Positions 13,401 through 26,900 of a stretch of 64,000 bases of DNA are shown in pieces; positions within the stretch are counted from its first letter, which is position 1; each line of letters starts with the position of its first letter. The DNA lies in contig OZ026836.1 in assembly GCA_964023205.1 (NCBI GenBank), positions 1,991,501 through 2,055,500 of the forward strand, read 5' to 3'. Under the pieces are notes generated by a model. That model was not told the DNA's origin. It worked only from the letters and a program-made list of their open reading frames with translations, and searched no databases. This DNA comes from Lutraria lutraria (taxonomy: Eukaryota > Mollusca > Bivalvia > Venerida > Mactridae). Position numbers and translations under genes: made by a program.

Positions 13401-13970
13401 GGAATTTCACTTGCCTCAGGCTTGGAGTTAGTGGGTAATGCAAAGTCCTTTAAAGAGCAATACTATTTAATATACAGCTTGGGCCAACATTAAAAAAAAT
13501 GTTTGTTTGGGTAAACCTACCCAGAGAATGTTCAGTGGGTAGAAATTTTTTTCTAATTTATTTTCTACATTGAACCCAAAATATCTGTCAAAATGCTATT
13601 TACCTGGTATATATTTTTTTACCCAAAAGGCCAAAAAAAGGTGGATAAGGCCTTTTGGTGAGCAGGTAGCGTAACCCCAAACGAAATAATTTTTAAGATG
13701 GCCTTGACATGTGACTATTTTATCTTACAGGTAAGACGTGAGCCCGAGGTTCAGGAACTCCGACAGTGGCAAGCAGAGTGGCGTGACGAGAATGGTGGAA
13801 TAAAACGTCAAGTTAGTGATTTCTGGGAGAAAAAGATGCCAGATTCACCCAAAGTTAATCAAGAAGATGTGAATAAAGACACTAAAACAGAAACTCCCAG
13901 GAAATCTGCAACACCAACTCAAACTCAGAATGAAAATAAAACAGAGGATGTTAAATCTCCAGTCCAGTAA
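6836..13970 (+). CDS. IQCK: IQCK, IQ motif-containing protein K, complete
   Basis: Coding exons: 6836-6890, 9502-9753, 10167-10264, 11039-11091, 12653-12730, 13016-13100, 13731-13970. The sum is 861 nt (286 aa plus stop), and all junctions are GT-AG and in phase. Human IQCK is almost the same length (287 aa). Shared landmarks: ERNIFDEICKEF, PREYLELYVFPVLLPALEKM, EKCFERKRTKF, DFLTEYLY, HPRPPLPLSL, TEEEAALKIQSFWRGYLVRR (the single IQ motif, about residues 191-210) and EVQELRQWQ. Exon 2 has a proline-rich stretch (PPRTPSPPPPPIPP). The C-terminal ~50 residues are polar and K/E/T-rich. Family knowledge: IQ motifs bind calmodulin, and IQCK is linked to cilia and sperm; the molecular role is poorly defined. 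ATG at 6836 (AAAATGT) gives MSVITKVPERN; the frame is open further upstream without another ATG. Introns 3 and 4 hold a minisatellite and a large dispersed repeat. Confidence 0.93.
8080..8510 (-). pseudogene. Decayed C-terminal piece of a non-LTR retrotransposon reverse-transcriptase ORF
   Basis: On the minus strand, about 8221-8340, one frame reads LLFPYTTVL, a stop, then NGLPPNIAVMPSFDCFKQAA. This matches the pattern at the C-terminal end of LINE ORF2 proteins (an R/Y-T-x3-WN-x-LP motif followed by P-S-F-x-x-FK). A stop sits where the W of WNxLP is expected. Frames shift on either side and no upstream catalytic YxDD domain is seen, so it is a dead 3' remnant. It sits in IQCK intron 1, antisense to IQCK. 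Confidence 0.55.
9904..10069. mobile_element. Family B short TIR element in IQCK intron 2
   Basis: Begins GTGCAACCTCTCCAAAGCAA and ends GGAGAGGTTGTATACTGT, giving inverted ends of the family B type. Internal GTTGTTGAAGGGAGGTTGTTG is the reverse complement of the internal words in other copies, so this copy is in the opposite orientation to 2059-2224. Confidence 0.65.
10268..10617 (+). repeat. 17-bp minisatellite, about 20 copies
   Basis: The unit GTCTACAACAATGTAAT repeats head to tail. Variants are TGCAAC for TACAAC in some early copies and GTAAGG for GTAATG in a middle block. The array starts four bases after the last base of IQCK exon 3 (10264), so the 5' splice site runs straight into the repeat. 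The clustering of variants suggests local expansion by slippage or unequal exchange. Confidence 0.95.
10795..11000. repeat. Dispersed repeat fragment (GTTATGGCCCTTTTT...AGCTCTCAGCTGGGGC)
   Basis: GGAGTTATGGCCC, TTAGCTCTCAGCTGGGGCAT, TCCTCTGGACACATTCTAGTTTT-like words also occur reverse-complemented near 55015-55095. The segment is therefore one of a dispersed family. No coding signal seen. Confidence 0.5.
11183..12245 (+). repeat. Dispersed repeat with about seven ~146-bp internal subunits
   Basis: It starts with AGCTCACATGTCACAAAGTG followed by ACAAAGTGAGCT, an imperfect palindrome. It then repeats a unit containing ACTAGGTCACCAGGTCAAAT, CTTGTGAACACT, TTGGATCTTCACCAAAC and TTTGTCTTAATGATAT. 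The TAATGATAT-type word recurs near 11313, 11465, 11607, 11753, 11899, 12045 and 12190, giving the period. A shorter opposite-strand member is at 55410-55665. I recall this family as abundant in bivalve genomes (memory, not checked). It fills most of IQCK intron 4, 11092-12652. Confidence 0.8.
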
Positions 13971-14249
13971 TATATAAACTATACGTAACAAAATAGTCCT
14001 GAAAAAATTGATAAACTGCAATATAGATTTTGAAGTTTTCTTAAATTCAATCAGCAGTCGTCTATGAAAACTTTGTTGTTGTTTTTTAAATGATATGGAA
14101 ATTAATGGAAAAAATATGTATTCTTTCATTTTTTGTGGAATGGTGTTAGTTTGTGACTGGATGTGATAAGCTGTGATATTTTTTACTGTCAATCCCTTAA
14201 TGATACTTTTGGATATATTATTATTTATGTTAATGTTTTGTATGTTGTA

Positions 14250-14255
14250 AATAAA
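14250..14255 (+). terminator. Polyadenylation signal of IQCK
   Basis: AATAAA in TTGTAAATAAATATTC lies 280 nt after the IQCK stop and is followed by a T/GT-rich tract (TTGATTGGTTGTTTTTTATT). The convergent CNBD2-like gene ends about 730 bp further on. Confidence 0.55.
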
Positions 14256-14985
14256 TATTCATTAGATGAAAAATCTTGATTGGTTGTTTTTTATTTGTTA
14301 AGTTTTTAAACCTTTAGCTTTTTGTCTGTAAGTCTACAGAATACTTAAAACAAACACATGATAATAAATTTACATTTTAATATAATCAAAAAAAGTTGAG
14401 ATAAAATAGATATTATATTATACAAGAATATTAAATAAACATTGCAAGAGATAAATATATCTATATACATATAGGCAACAACTGATATGTAACAGAGTAA
14501 TTTAAGATCAAAGAAAAACTTCTATAAAATGTTTTTGCAAAAATATTATCAGAATGTTACAAAAGAAGCAATTAGGACAATAATTATGTTATAGTCAATT
14601 TTGATGGTGTATGAAGCGCTGGTAGCCTGTGGTATGAAGTACATGATAAATGACACAAATGAGTTAATGATCAAATCAATGAGTCATCTAGTTACTTGTA
14701 CACCCTGTTTATGCTCATACCCTGCCATGTTTTTAACATCACAATGTTTACAGTCAAACATGTGAACAAAGTGTGGTCTTTATTGACAAGTGGTCAATTT
14801 TGTTCTAGATTGTCAGTAAAGGCCTTTATTCATAGGTTGGTGTTTATTCAGAGGTGGCCTCTAACACATGTATCACTGTATTTGTTTTCTTTATTATTTC
14901 ACAAACAACAACAATACATTAGACATGTTATACTGACACGTTATATTAAATGTTGATGCATAGATTTTGTGGATTCAAATTAAAT
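14256..14985. other. Intergenic/3' UTR interval between convergent IQCK and CNBD2-like genes
   Basis: AT-rich sequence without coding features. It holds a family A short TIR element at 14749-14880 (TACAGTCAAACATGTG ... TCACTGTA). AATAAA on the minus strand is present near 14890-14895 and 14290-14295; either could end the CNBD2-like transcript. Confidence 0.5.
14749..14880. mobile_element. Family A short TIR element
   Basis: Starts TACAGTCAAACATGTGAAC and ends TATCACTGTA. Internal CAGTAAAGGCCTTTATTCA and TTTATTCAGAGGTGGCC match the reverse complement of the 1464-1646 copy. Confidence 0.6.
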
Positions 14986-17900
14986 TCAGTCTATTCTGAC
15001 AGTGGGCCCAGTACGGAAACAATACTGGCCGCCATACTGTGGTGGGTATTGATGGTGTCGTACTGTTCTGCTATGTTTGTTCTTCACTAGACGATTATAC
15101 ACACGTGATCGATGTGCCTTCCAATCTACAAAATCTTGTAAACTTGCTTGTAACTCTTCTTCTTGTGGCAGTAATGTTTCCTGAAATAATGAGATCAGTT
15201 TTAGAATTAAACATAGGATTTAATTCAATATACATATATTCCAAAATTATCAGTAAATGATAAATTGTTTACAAATTGTTTGATTAAAGAGTTGCCTCGT
15301 TAAAAACAATAGACTTGTTGCAGTTACAAATATATTGTTAACAATATTGTCAATGCGAAAACTTTAATGAAGCTCATAACTCAGAAATTATAAGAGGTAT
15401 GAACATGAAACTTCGTAGGTAGACAGATCTCACTGAGGCAGTGAACAGATTAATGTTGGCACCACTTGTGGCGCTCTGGTTCTTATGTACTAGTACCTAC
15501 CACTTGACGTAGATGATACATGACTGTTTCATTGGCTTTTTCAAAGAAGAATCTTTTTGAGATCATAATACATTCAGCACCATTAGACACGACACTAAAA
15601 CTCTCAGCTTGTTCCGGAAATACTGTTTTTGTTAATCCCTGAAATATGAATGTTACATGTTTTTTGCAGTATGAAATTGATGTATCAAATTAGAAGGGTA
15701 ATCAATCGTTCTTAAAGATGCCAGATAATTAGACACTACATTGCTGATCACAAAAGTTATATAAGAGTAAACTACATGTAATTGAATACAATCATAATGA
15801 ATGAATGCATGCATTAATTACACAAAACCTAGACCGTCAAAAACTACGAAGGTACAGCGCGTAAATACCCAGGGGACTCGTCCATCAAATACAGTACACA
15901 ACTGAGACAGCGATGTGTCCATACATTTCTTCACAGTGAATCAGCACAGCAAAGGTAATGTCTCTACGTTTGTGCTGATGAAAATTGTACTTTGACTCAC
16001 CTAATAATTAACACATTACAAATTAGTTCGACCTTTAAAAATTAAATCCAAGATATCAGAAAGTATAAAACCTTGCGATAACTTACAAAATATTGTCCAC
16101 GTTCTAAAACCTGTACTTGTACAAACATTGGACGTATATCTTTCTCTGTGAGAGTAAAATCTTTAATCATTTTATTATCTAATTCATCAGCTATAGTCTT
16201 CCTTCCTATCTTCTTTTCATCCTGTGCTTTCTGGTCATATTCTGTACATGATAGATAGATGATGTTTGTAAGAAATCATGTATGAATGAGTGAACAATTT
16301 GCAGACATGCTTTATAAGTAATTTAGTACAGTGACCAAAAGAGTGGTCTGGTGCCATGTGGAAATTCAGAATATCATTATACAAATGTACGTATAATGGC
16401 AATATTTAGCACTAAGATGAATTATTGATTTGTTTAAAACCCGAATCCAGTTACCATAAATACTCAGTGAAACATGACATTCAATGTCAGTTATAGAAAC
16501 AACAGATAGCTTTAATAATGACAATGGTGTATCAAAGAAAAGTAATATCAAGTAACACGACGTCTCAAATTGGACCAGTTCTTGTGGAACTATTTCTTAC
16601 CAATTTGTTTTTGGAAAATCTCTTCCTGTATTGCTTCTTTTCTCGTCACTTTTCTCTTTGTTTTTTTAGTTGTTGCTAGATAAGCACCCTGAAATATCAT
16701 ATTTGGATGTTTGATTGTAACTACATGTATTATAAGGAAATCAAGAAGGCACAGTCAAAACGCATTGTAGTGCATTGTATTACATAGGAACACATAGTGT
16801 GTTTATTATTTCAGATGTTCAATCTATTCAGAATATGATTGAACACTTTTATTTCAATGAGTCAAATATAGCCTTTAAAGGTATAACATTGAAGATTTTC
16901 AAATTTTAAAAAAATGCTTGTTTGGCGGAACTGAAGTATCATCATTGAAGTTTTTAACATTGATTTAATTTAAAGATCCACCTCACTTAATTATACCAAT
17001 TAACAAAGCAGAATAAAACAAATAAGAGTTTAAAGATTTAAAAAAACGTAAATCAAGCACACAATGAAGATTATTACGGACTGTACAATATGGACTCGAC
17101 ACAACACAGGAATTATACTTTTTATACTGAACGTATTAAGCCACAACACGTAAATAAAAAACTACAAAAGCTTCCGAACCCAAGTCTGTTAAACACACAC
17201 AAACGGGGCACATAAAACATCGATTGTTTTATTATTTAATGTACGATGATAATCAAGACGAGACGTATGAGAACGTGGCTTTATGTAGAACGTGTGGTTT
17301 CATTGCTTTTATCAATTTGTAAATATTATGTAAATGGCCAATTACAATATTCTTTTGCTGTTTTGTCAATAAAAAAAGAAAACGAAGCTTTTACCAATGG
17401 TTTATTATAACGGCTTCCAAATAAGTTTGGATACCGCAAGGGACGCTACAGAAATTTACGTGTAGTTATATACTGCTATAAATATTGCTTCGAGGTAAAA
17501 ACATACAGAACTGCATGTACACAAATTAGTGAGACAACATTTTAGAAAGCTGATTTATATCGCTGACAACAATCAACACAATTTTCCCACGCATGTACCT
17601 TCGGGAATTTCATTACAGGAACATTCAAGAACTTATTGTCAGGACTCATTGTTTTAACACTGCCAACCTCGGGATCTTTCCAAATCACTCGCTGGAATTT
17701 ATTATCGTTAAATACAAGATATGTGCATACTTATTCAAATCTAATTTAACCTCAGTGAACGACCAGAGTTCTTTTACACGAAGATATAATCATTTTATTC
17801 CGAAAACGATTAAACGTCAACTTTGCTCATAATAAAAATGATAAAATAGGGTTGTGTCCGGTCACTACCTATCATTAAAATCAAATACATTGTATTATCG

Positions 17901-20900
17901 AAAGGACTGGGAATGACTGAAAACTAATTGAAAATCTAACATAAACATGTTTATACCTGCCATTAGACGTTCCAAACATTTCTATTTTGTTATAAAATGT
18001 GAATAAATTATTCAGTATACAGTTATATAGATTACATCATTTATCCTACCCGTATTCTACAGGCTGCTGCGATTATCGATTTTATGACCCGAAGGTTAAA
18101 ATTAAAGTAAAAAGTAATTCAATATATTATCAACAACTAAATCATGAATGTAGACAACCAATTTCATTCAGAGAAACACGAGTATTTGCTCCTTTTAGCT
18201 CAAGAACATAACATTTTATCACGATAATGGTGCCTATATTGGTACTCTGGTTTTCAGACAGGCAAACTAAATCCAGGGGTTCTTTGACAACAAAAGAAGG
18301 GGAGCAGTCTAACATAAGAATATAAGTGTTTGCATACCTTTGATGTTTTGCGTATTTTCGGTAGTTTTAAAGCTTTCTCTTCTTCTAAAGGATCCATCAC
18401 TGTATCATCGTCTTCTTGTTTTGTTTCTTCAGACGGAGTTTCTACAAGTACAACAATGTAAACATCAAACTTGTCCAGCTGTTCTTACTGTATATAGGCC
18501 TACTGAACGCAACGAACAGCACAATATAAACTTAAATCATAATACAGTATACAAACTCTCCAGAGCAGCCCTCTCTTGACCTACAATCTCCCTTCAACAA
18601 CAGTATGATTGTTTCCCACTACACGATTTAACTATTAGTTTAACCTCTATAGAGCACCAACCTTTCAACAACAACATAAATTTGCTACTCCTAAAGGATG
18701 TTGCTTTGGAGATGTTGTCATGTGTATATAATGTGTCGTAAAATGATATCTGAAATATGCGAGCATAACTTTATATTCATTATACATTAATTACTATATT
18801 TTGGACAGACATAAAATGGTTCGTGCTTAATATACAGAAACGTTGTATTTGGAACCAAGAGGTATGAAAAGCAAGGTAAGGTATGAATCATACTCTGGTG
18901 GGTTTAGTTAACCTGCTGTAACTTGTCATTTCGACTTTAAGAAAACTTTACCATTTCTCAGGACGACAATAAAATGTTTGAATAATATATATGGTATTTA
19001 ATCTTAACTAATTAATTTCTAAATTAATTGGGGACAAAGTATTTATAACAATAGCGAAACTAAACTCATGTTTTAATGTTTTATTATGTCAACAATGAAC
19101 ATACTTGAAAAATCGTCGTTGCTTAATAAAGACAAACTATTTCAGACTTTGGAAAGATAATGTAGATTTATAAAGTTAAGCTTGGTTTATATTTTCCCTC
19201 CAATCTTGAACCTGTTGCTAGATAGTACAGCAATGCGTGCTCTGTGTAACAACGTACTGGTTAAATCACTCAGATACGATCAAGTTCATTCATAAAGCAC
19301 CGGAGTCAGAATGGCGGCAAATAAATTAATTTTAACAAAATTTATCATTCGTGGGAATACAGAAAGTAAATAAATCATAGATAAAGCACATCATAATTAA
19401 ACGTCTGTCGATAGTTTAATGCATAGGTAAAACTCTAAAACGTAAATAAATATGTTTGTTTGTTTTTCATCGGACCAAGTAAACATGATTGATATATTAG
19501 ATATCACAGTACGTATATAAAGTTAGGAGTCATTCCATTAACAGGATTAAAAGTATCAACAACGGAATTCAAATAAAAACAAAAAGCCAAATCGAATCGA
19601 TTGTACGAAAACAAAATACCACTATACGACTAGTTATATCAGCTTCAACACAATATTATATCTCTAAATGAAAGTTTGTTTGTGATAAGTGTTTGTAAGT
19701 AAGTTTGTTTGTGATAAGTGTTTGTAAGTCTGACTATCGTAAGTGTTTGTATTATCATATTCTTCTAAACCCACTGCACACGTAATGCAACATAATTTTA
19801 CGCATTGTTTTTAACGTAGCATACTGGAAGTTAGTCCACTGTTACCATTGAACGTCAATTTCGTTCCATTCAAGGCGCCTACATTATAGTTACTCAAAGA
19901 ATAGACAGTCTGAAAATTGACCAAACTTGAAAACACCAACTAAAGAGTAATATGACAGAAATGTCACTTCAAAGTGTTGTTAGACGGTATTTTTATCACG
20001 AAGTACTCAAAATGACTACATTTGTATAATCTACAAACCTGTTGTCTCTACAGTGATTGAAGGAAGTATACTGGCATCCGCTGTGGAGGTTTTTCTATTA
20101 GATGGTAGTATTCTTGTTTTATGGTTACCTATAATTTCATCATAGTCTATAAGCCCTAGACGATCTGTACCATTATAATAACCTGGCAGTATCTGATCCT
20201 GTAATAACAATAGCTATATAAGATGGAACCATTGGTTAGAGTCGGAAACGGAGCCATATAGACTCAGTAAAGTAATAATTTTACAAGCCAAAACTGACCA
20301 TAAAATACAGTTCGTAGGCGGTATATAAAAGAAAGTCTTAAAGAATGTAGATAACGCTGTTAATTGGTTGTTTCAAAAATATGGTCGAGGAAACAATTAT
20401 CTATCTATGATCAGTTTATTGAATGCTGAGTTTAACAGGGCCGAGCAGTACATCTGAAGTAATATTACACCATAAGACTCCATCCTGTCTTTAAATAAGT
20501 CGACAGCACGGACAGTGATAGACGGTATCATTACACTGGGATATCAAGAATATTAAACACTTAAAAAAAGTACCTACCAATCGTTTCTCCATTTCTATGT
20601 TGTTTTTGAAAACTTCTTTTTCTCCAGAAGTCCCAAGTCTTTTCTTTTTCTTTATCCGGAAGTTCCATGTTCCGAAATTTTTCGATCTCGATGTTGAATC
20701 TATATGTTCACCTAATGAAAACAAAGTGTTCAGGTTTATTGTTTTTTAAATGATTTTTTTATTTTAGTGATCTTAATGATAAAAAAATCATGAATGTTGT
20801 CAATATGGTGTTTAACGGTCAGTCCGACAGTTATGCCGCCCTAGGGAGAGATGGGAGATAAGATACAGGAGAACCAGGCATTTATATCCCTACTCTTTTC

Positions 20901-23900
20901 CAATAGTTTTTCCTGGTTCTTAGCGTGCCGGTGTAAAGCACCGATACACGACTCGTCTGTGATTTTCTAGACACAGACACAGTATTTGGCTATGTAGTTG
21001 GGATGGAGACTATATAGCTATTGTTATTACAGGATCAGATACTGCCAGGTTATTATAATGGTACAGATCGTCTAGGGCTTATAGACTATGATGAAATTAA
21101 GTGTCCCTGAGAAATTATTAAGGCGGAGTCGAGAATCGAACCCACGACCTTTCGTTTAGTAGCCCAGCGCGTTTCCGCTCGACCATCGATCATTCATGAA
21201 TGTTGTCAATCACTATCGTATAAGCTGATATACTAGAAACTACATCCATATTGCCAATATATAGAACATGAACACGCATTGCCAATGATCGATTTTGTGA
21301 CACTGTGAACTAAAGAGTAATCTGATATGAAGGTAGCATTTTGTTCATAACCAATATGTCTCTGTTCTCATGTCTACTACATAAAATAATACTGAAAAGA
21401 ACGCTGAGGATCTTTTGTGAGTCAAGTGGAATTAACGTCACTGGTCGTCTGCAAAATCGACATGGTATTTCCTCCTGCATATCCGGACAGAGGAGAGTGT
21501 CTACCTTTCTTGAAACAATACTATATGAGGGTGATCAATAAACTTCATATAATATTTCAATATCTATATATTTGTATTTTATCAAGCGTGTGCGCAAATC
21601 GATCCGTAAATGATTATACATGATTATACGACAATGACTAAACTGGTTTCCGTTCCATGTTGCAGTGCACCAAAGGCTTTGTACAGCAGAGTCAACGGGA
21701 ACCAATTTAGACTATGACGTGCATGCGGTGGTTATTGGCAGATCTAAACTTATAAATGTAACAAATATCTCTTTATGAATCCCGTCAAGTACATTAATGG
21801 AATTGTCAGCGTGAAGGTAAAACGACATTGATAACGTGGGTCTGTAATAGAAGTAGAGGATTTGTTTGACAGGATATTTCATGCTCTCATCATCTTTGTA
21901 ACAAACAAGTTTACCATCAGAATCAGCTTCAGGTTCCCGTCTCTGAGTTCGTGGATGAACTTCAACAAGTTTCTTCATCACAGACAGACTGCCCTGTAAA
22001 TTCAATATGGCTTCATTACAAGACTACTAGAGTGACATGAAACACGTGAATGATTAAACAATTGATTTAAGAGAAGGTCTGAACAAACTTTGATGAATTA
22101 CGTGATTGGAAGAATGACAAGTTTACTCAGATTATAACATGTATAAAATCATACATATTTGTTTTGATCAGAAATGATCACTGAACAAATATACAGAAGA
22201 AAGATGTCACAATTGGTTACATGTAGGCCCTACTTCTGAAATAACGGAATTTTCTTGAAATTAGATTAAAAAGATCTAAGCTATCTTTACACTAAATGAA
22301 CTTTCAATTTGAGCTTTGCTTTTTTTTTCAGCAGATACTTCAAGTAAAACGTATATATGAAAGTGTATGGTGGGTTGTATAGATAAACATTAAGTAGAAA
22401 GTGAAGACTTACAGATTTGACAATATATATCCAATCACAATGGTTACTGTCACGAACCAATACTTGTCCACGTCTGCAATAAACAGCATAGAAAAAGGGA
22501 TCAGACTTTTACTTGTATTTGTTTAACACAAGGGCCCACATTTCAAACTCATTTCATTACATTAAAGGCTTGTAAGATGACATGGTCGTCAGTCTGAGAT
22601 GAGAACATTCATTGTACTGTAAGCTATCATAAGGTTTGTTTAAAGCACTCAGCAGGTTGTTGGTTAATATGATTGTCACTTTCATTATCACATCAAAACG
22701 TTTCTAAATCACCCGGATCAACTTCACCACAAGTATATCACCGGTGTGCCGGGACAGGAAAACTTTAAACTAATAAACGCAATTAACGAACTGTAAGAAG
22801 ATTGTATGGAATGGACACAATGGTGTTATTTATGTTTTCAGATATTACTCGTAAGGTAATTTAACATTATGGCATATTTACAGGACTTCCGTGTATTTTA
22901 ATTATAAACACAGGGTATCGATTCTGCTTATGTCATTAAAATGCTAAATCATTGCGGTGGTATACTACTACATGTATATACATTTTATATATGAACCGTG
23001 ATTGAATGACATACTAAAATGTATCATTTTGAAATGAAATACGGGATTTATGGTCTAATTGTGGCTCACAATGCGCCAATACAACTTGATTACGAGATTT
23101 CCAAAAAAAAATCCGAATATTCAAAGCAAAAAGGCCAAAAGGTTGCTATATACATGTATATAAATATGATTGTTTATCTCGGACATAATTTACGCTTAAT
23201 GTTCAAGTTGGTTGTGATTTGAAATATCTACTGGTTTACCTATTGCATGCATGTTTAAATCATACGAATTACAAATCGTCAAATACGATATTCATGAATT
23301 GAAGTTGATTTTCACATTGTAAAATTTCTAGAGGATTAATCGGTGCAAGGTCTACAGCGAAAGCTAATCATTTTCTAAATCTAGTTTGACATTACCGACT
23401 TCCTCACCGTGCACATGGAATCTACTGCCAACACAAGAGACGATAAAAACGTTCTCTTTATTTCTATCAAGTTTGTGTCCTTCGTGGTATTATCACATTT
23501 ATTAATGTGGACTTGACAAACATGCAATTATAATATAATGTTTCGAGCTACCCTTCAGAGATAAGACTGATATAAGAGATCGTAATTACAAATTATTGTG
23601 TAAAATATCAGTAAAAAGAGACGGAAGAGAGCTTGTTTGTCTGTCTAAAATTTACACAGCTGACAATTACGGAAAATACAAAAACATATGTACAAAAATG
23701 AACTAGCTAAACGTATTAATGGTAAAAAGATAAATATAAAGATAAAAAGTTGAAGTCTCAATATTTCTGAAAGACAATGTTCTTTCTCATTGGAGGTCTA
23801 AGTCTGGTTTTTATTTATTTCATAGGATATAAGCCATTTTCAACATTATTTTAGTCATAACGTGGCGGGCAGTTATCCTAACCAGCTTCCTTAACTTTAT

Positions 23901-26900
23901 TTAGACCTTAACCAGTACTAACTACATTGTATCCACAAGCTACTACCAAGCTACCCCATGTAATATCTTCAGTCAAATTTGCCAAGGACAGTGTGAGCCT
24001 CGCCCGGGGTTGGAACTCACAACCTACATCAGTAGACCAACGCTCTAACCACTGAGCTTACCGGGCAGGCAGAGTCTGATAAGTCCCCCAGGAATTATCC
24101 TGTGTTGTTCATACATCTGGTCCGTTGTCCCTTGTAGAAAACACCCATTATTTTCAAACCATGTATTTGAAACAAACTGATCGAACAGTTACACACTATA
24201 TAAGAAAACTACTCACCCGAAGTAATGGAACATACACGCCTGTGGGTGGGATGCCAGACATTCTATTGGCCAGTGTTTCAAAAATGGTATCGACCTAGAA
24301 AGAAGAAATTTCACGTGTTCTGCATTAAGTCCGTTTGGTTCCAAGTCCGCCATGGTAACACTTGAGTTATATCACTATTTTATATCTACAAACTATATAT
24401 TGTTCAATCCAGTCACTTGAATTAAACTTTAAACTTTATCAAATAATGTGTCAAAAATGTACCCACGTAGTTGGGTTATTTTATCTCCGTAATCAAATAG
24501 TTGTCAAAATTCTAAGAAACTAACAAATCATAAAATATCGAAAAGTTCAGATGGTCGCATTTTATATTTCTCACGTAAGAATTCTTAATTAATAATCACA
24601 AAGTCCACGGCACGGTTAACACATATTTTAGTATTAAATAACACGAACACTGTCACTAGACACGTCTAAATCAATTGAATCCAAGTCAAACAAATGATAT
24701 ATGGGACAAAATACATTTAAGCAATAAACGCTTCGTCAGTTATTTATTTTTCAAATAAAATAACAATTCATTATACGACCGTCATAGTGTGTAATATTTG
24801 ATACAAATGTCGGCAGTGTTAAATTTCCGTATATCTTGTGGTTAGTTCAGCTATCTTATGCTCTTAGTCTGTTAAACACTGGCTTTAAATACAGATAGCA
24901 CTGGCTTATCACAGTATAAACATTGGTTTATTAAGAGGTAAGAAAAAAAGCAGATCATTGATAACTATAATCATTGTCTTGCTACAGTCGGATAGAATAC
25001 ATGGTCGGTATCAAAGGATTGATAAATCACTTATTACACAATACACTATGTGATAAATCTGATATTCTTGAATGAATAATAAAAGAGTGAGATAGCATGC
25101 CTTTATCAAAACAATACCTAAATAAAATAATGTACAGCAACACTATACGTGTACCGTAAACTGAATCATATTAGTGATCATGCGTTTTCGCGTTTTACTT
25201 TACGTCGATCATACTTGGTTGATCTAACGAGTATTTCTTGAGAAAGATTCCAAGGGTAACTACAACAACAACTTAGGGTCGTGTCTTTATAATTCATATT
25301 ATTACATAAATATGAATATTTCTAAATGCTGAAAGAGTTCTGCTCTGATTAATTTTGGAAATCATTGAAAGCATGTACAAGTAAATATTCTAGATACTAC
25401 ATTGCACAGCTTAATACAGTATACAGTACTTTATTCCATAGCTGATTTCTCTTTTCAATAAGGATGAAGTGTCTCATGATATAATATTAGCTAGACTGCG
25501 TATTTCTGGAGAAGAACTAGGGAAATGACTTTTTCATGTAAAAACCAGTACCCGTAACATCAACAAAACATATATGGAAGGATTCGAAACCCATGCACAT
25601 ACACAAAAAATAAAAGCAAATCAAGATGTATTTTTTGTTTTATATGAAAACAAGGCTTTCGTCGATCAAATCTCAATATAAATGAATGCGTTTTTGTAAC
25701 CACGATGTCGGGAAAGCTAATGAAAATATTGAATATTTTTAAAGCTTTTATCACATTGGTGTATAAACAAGTTTTTTTCGACGACTATCGTTTCAGTCGA
25801 AGTCTATATTAAATTTTATAAACACATTTCAATACGGGTTCATTCCGCCAATAAATTAAGACGCAGTTTACGAGTATAATACAGTAATTTTCATTATTTA
25901 AGCATTTGCTCAAAAGTATTTTCTGAAGTATCGGATTGTAATACAAGCTATGGTCTAATTTTGAATCCGGCAGGTGACATTGATTTTATTCGATTATATA
26001 ACAAAATGCACAAAGGATAAACTTAATGATTATAAACGATTCATAATGTTTGTTCTTTCTCTCAGGAAACTTTTTTTTGTAAAACATTTGAGCTCTAAAA
26101 TACTTGGCTCAAACCATGTCCCAGATACAAGTAATCAATTCTATTGTAGACGTTTATCTAGAGTCAGTGGAGAACATGTTTTATTATGTCGCCACGAAAA
26201 CAATAATTAATTTGTTTAAACTTCATTCTGTGACATTGAATCGTTGTTTGACTATAAAACATAGTAACAAAGACATAACTCGAAATCCACCATAGAATTC
26301 TATGAGAGTTGGATTTTATTAAAGTTTTATAACAAGTATAATCAAGTACGTGAATTGTAGAATAGAATGGCTTGTAAGTCCATAAAAGTCCTTTAAAATC
26401 AGATGTTAGGAAGAATTAACGTCTAAACTTGGGTAACGAGGGGAAACAAGCTTCACGTCAAATTTATTTTGATCTGTCGTCAAGGGAATCGTGTTAGATT
26501 GAATTGTACATGTATGTATAAAACGAAATGCTCGATCAATACGTCAGAATTTCTAAAACAAGGATCACGTGCTGTAAGTATTTCGTTCTGCTCAGCACAA
26601 TTAAATGTTCTACAATATTAAATTGATATTTAACTAACAATTTAATAACTTTGACTGTAATGGTAATTAAAAGGGACTATCGCTGATTCCCTCCCCCCCC
26701 CCCCCCCGGTTGTCAGGCAAACATGTAATTCAAAATTAGCCCCCCCCCCCCATCTGAATTTGCTTTCTACGACCCTGATTTGTACAAGATTCGCTACATC
26801 ACGATGTCCGATGAATCATTGTTACATATTAATCTCTTTATTTGTTTCTTATTGTTACCGTACAACTTCACAGACTTACAATTAAGTGTACATGCATTTT

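Noticed and set aside
17593..18211. Frames of 70-80 codons in the CNBD2-like intron 16689-18337
   Set aside because: No splice context, no recognisable family, and AT-rich codon content like that of random sequence here.
21712..21914. Extension of the CNBD2-like exon 21915-21993 to the stop at 21712
   Set aside because: A phase-1 donor (GATG|GTAAAC) at 21914 joins exactly to the next exon, and the total then stays in frame for 809 codons.
23990..24070. Functional tRNA on the minus strand
   Set aside because: Head boxes are good, but the body and A-rich tail match a dispersed family with copies at 45.0 kb and 5.9 kb, so it is a SINE.
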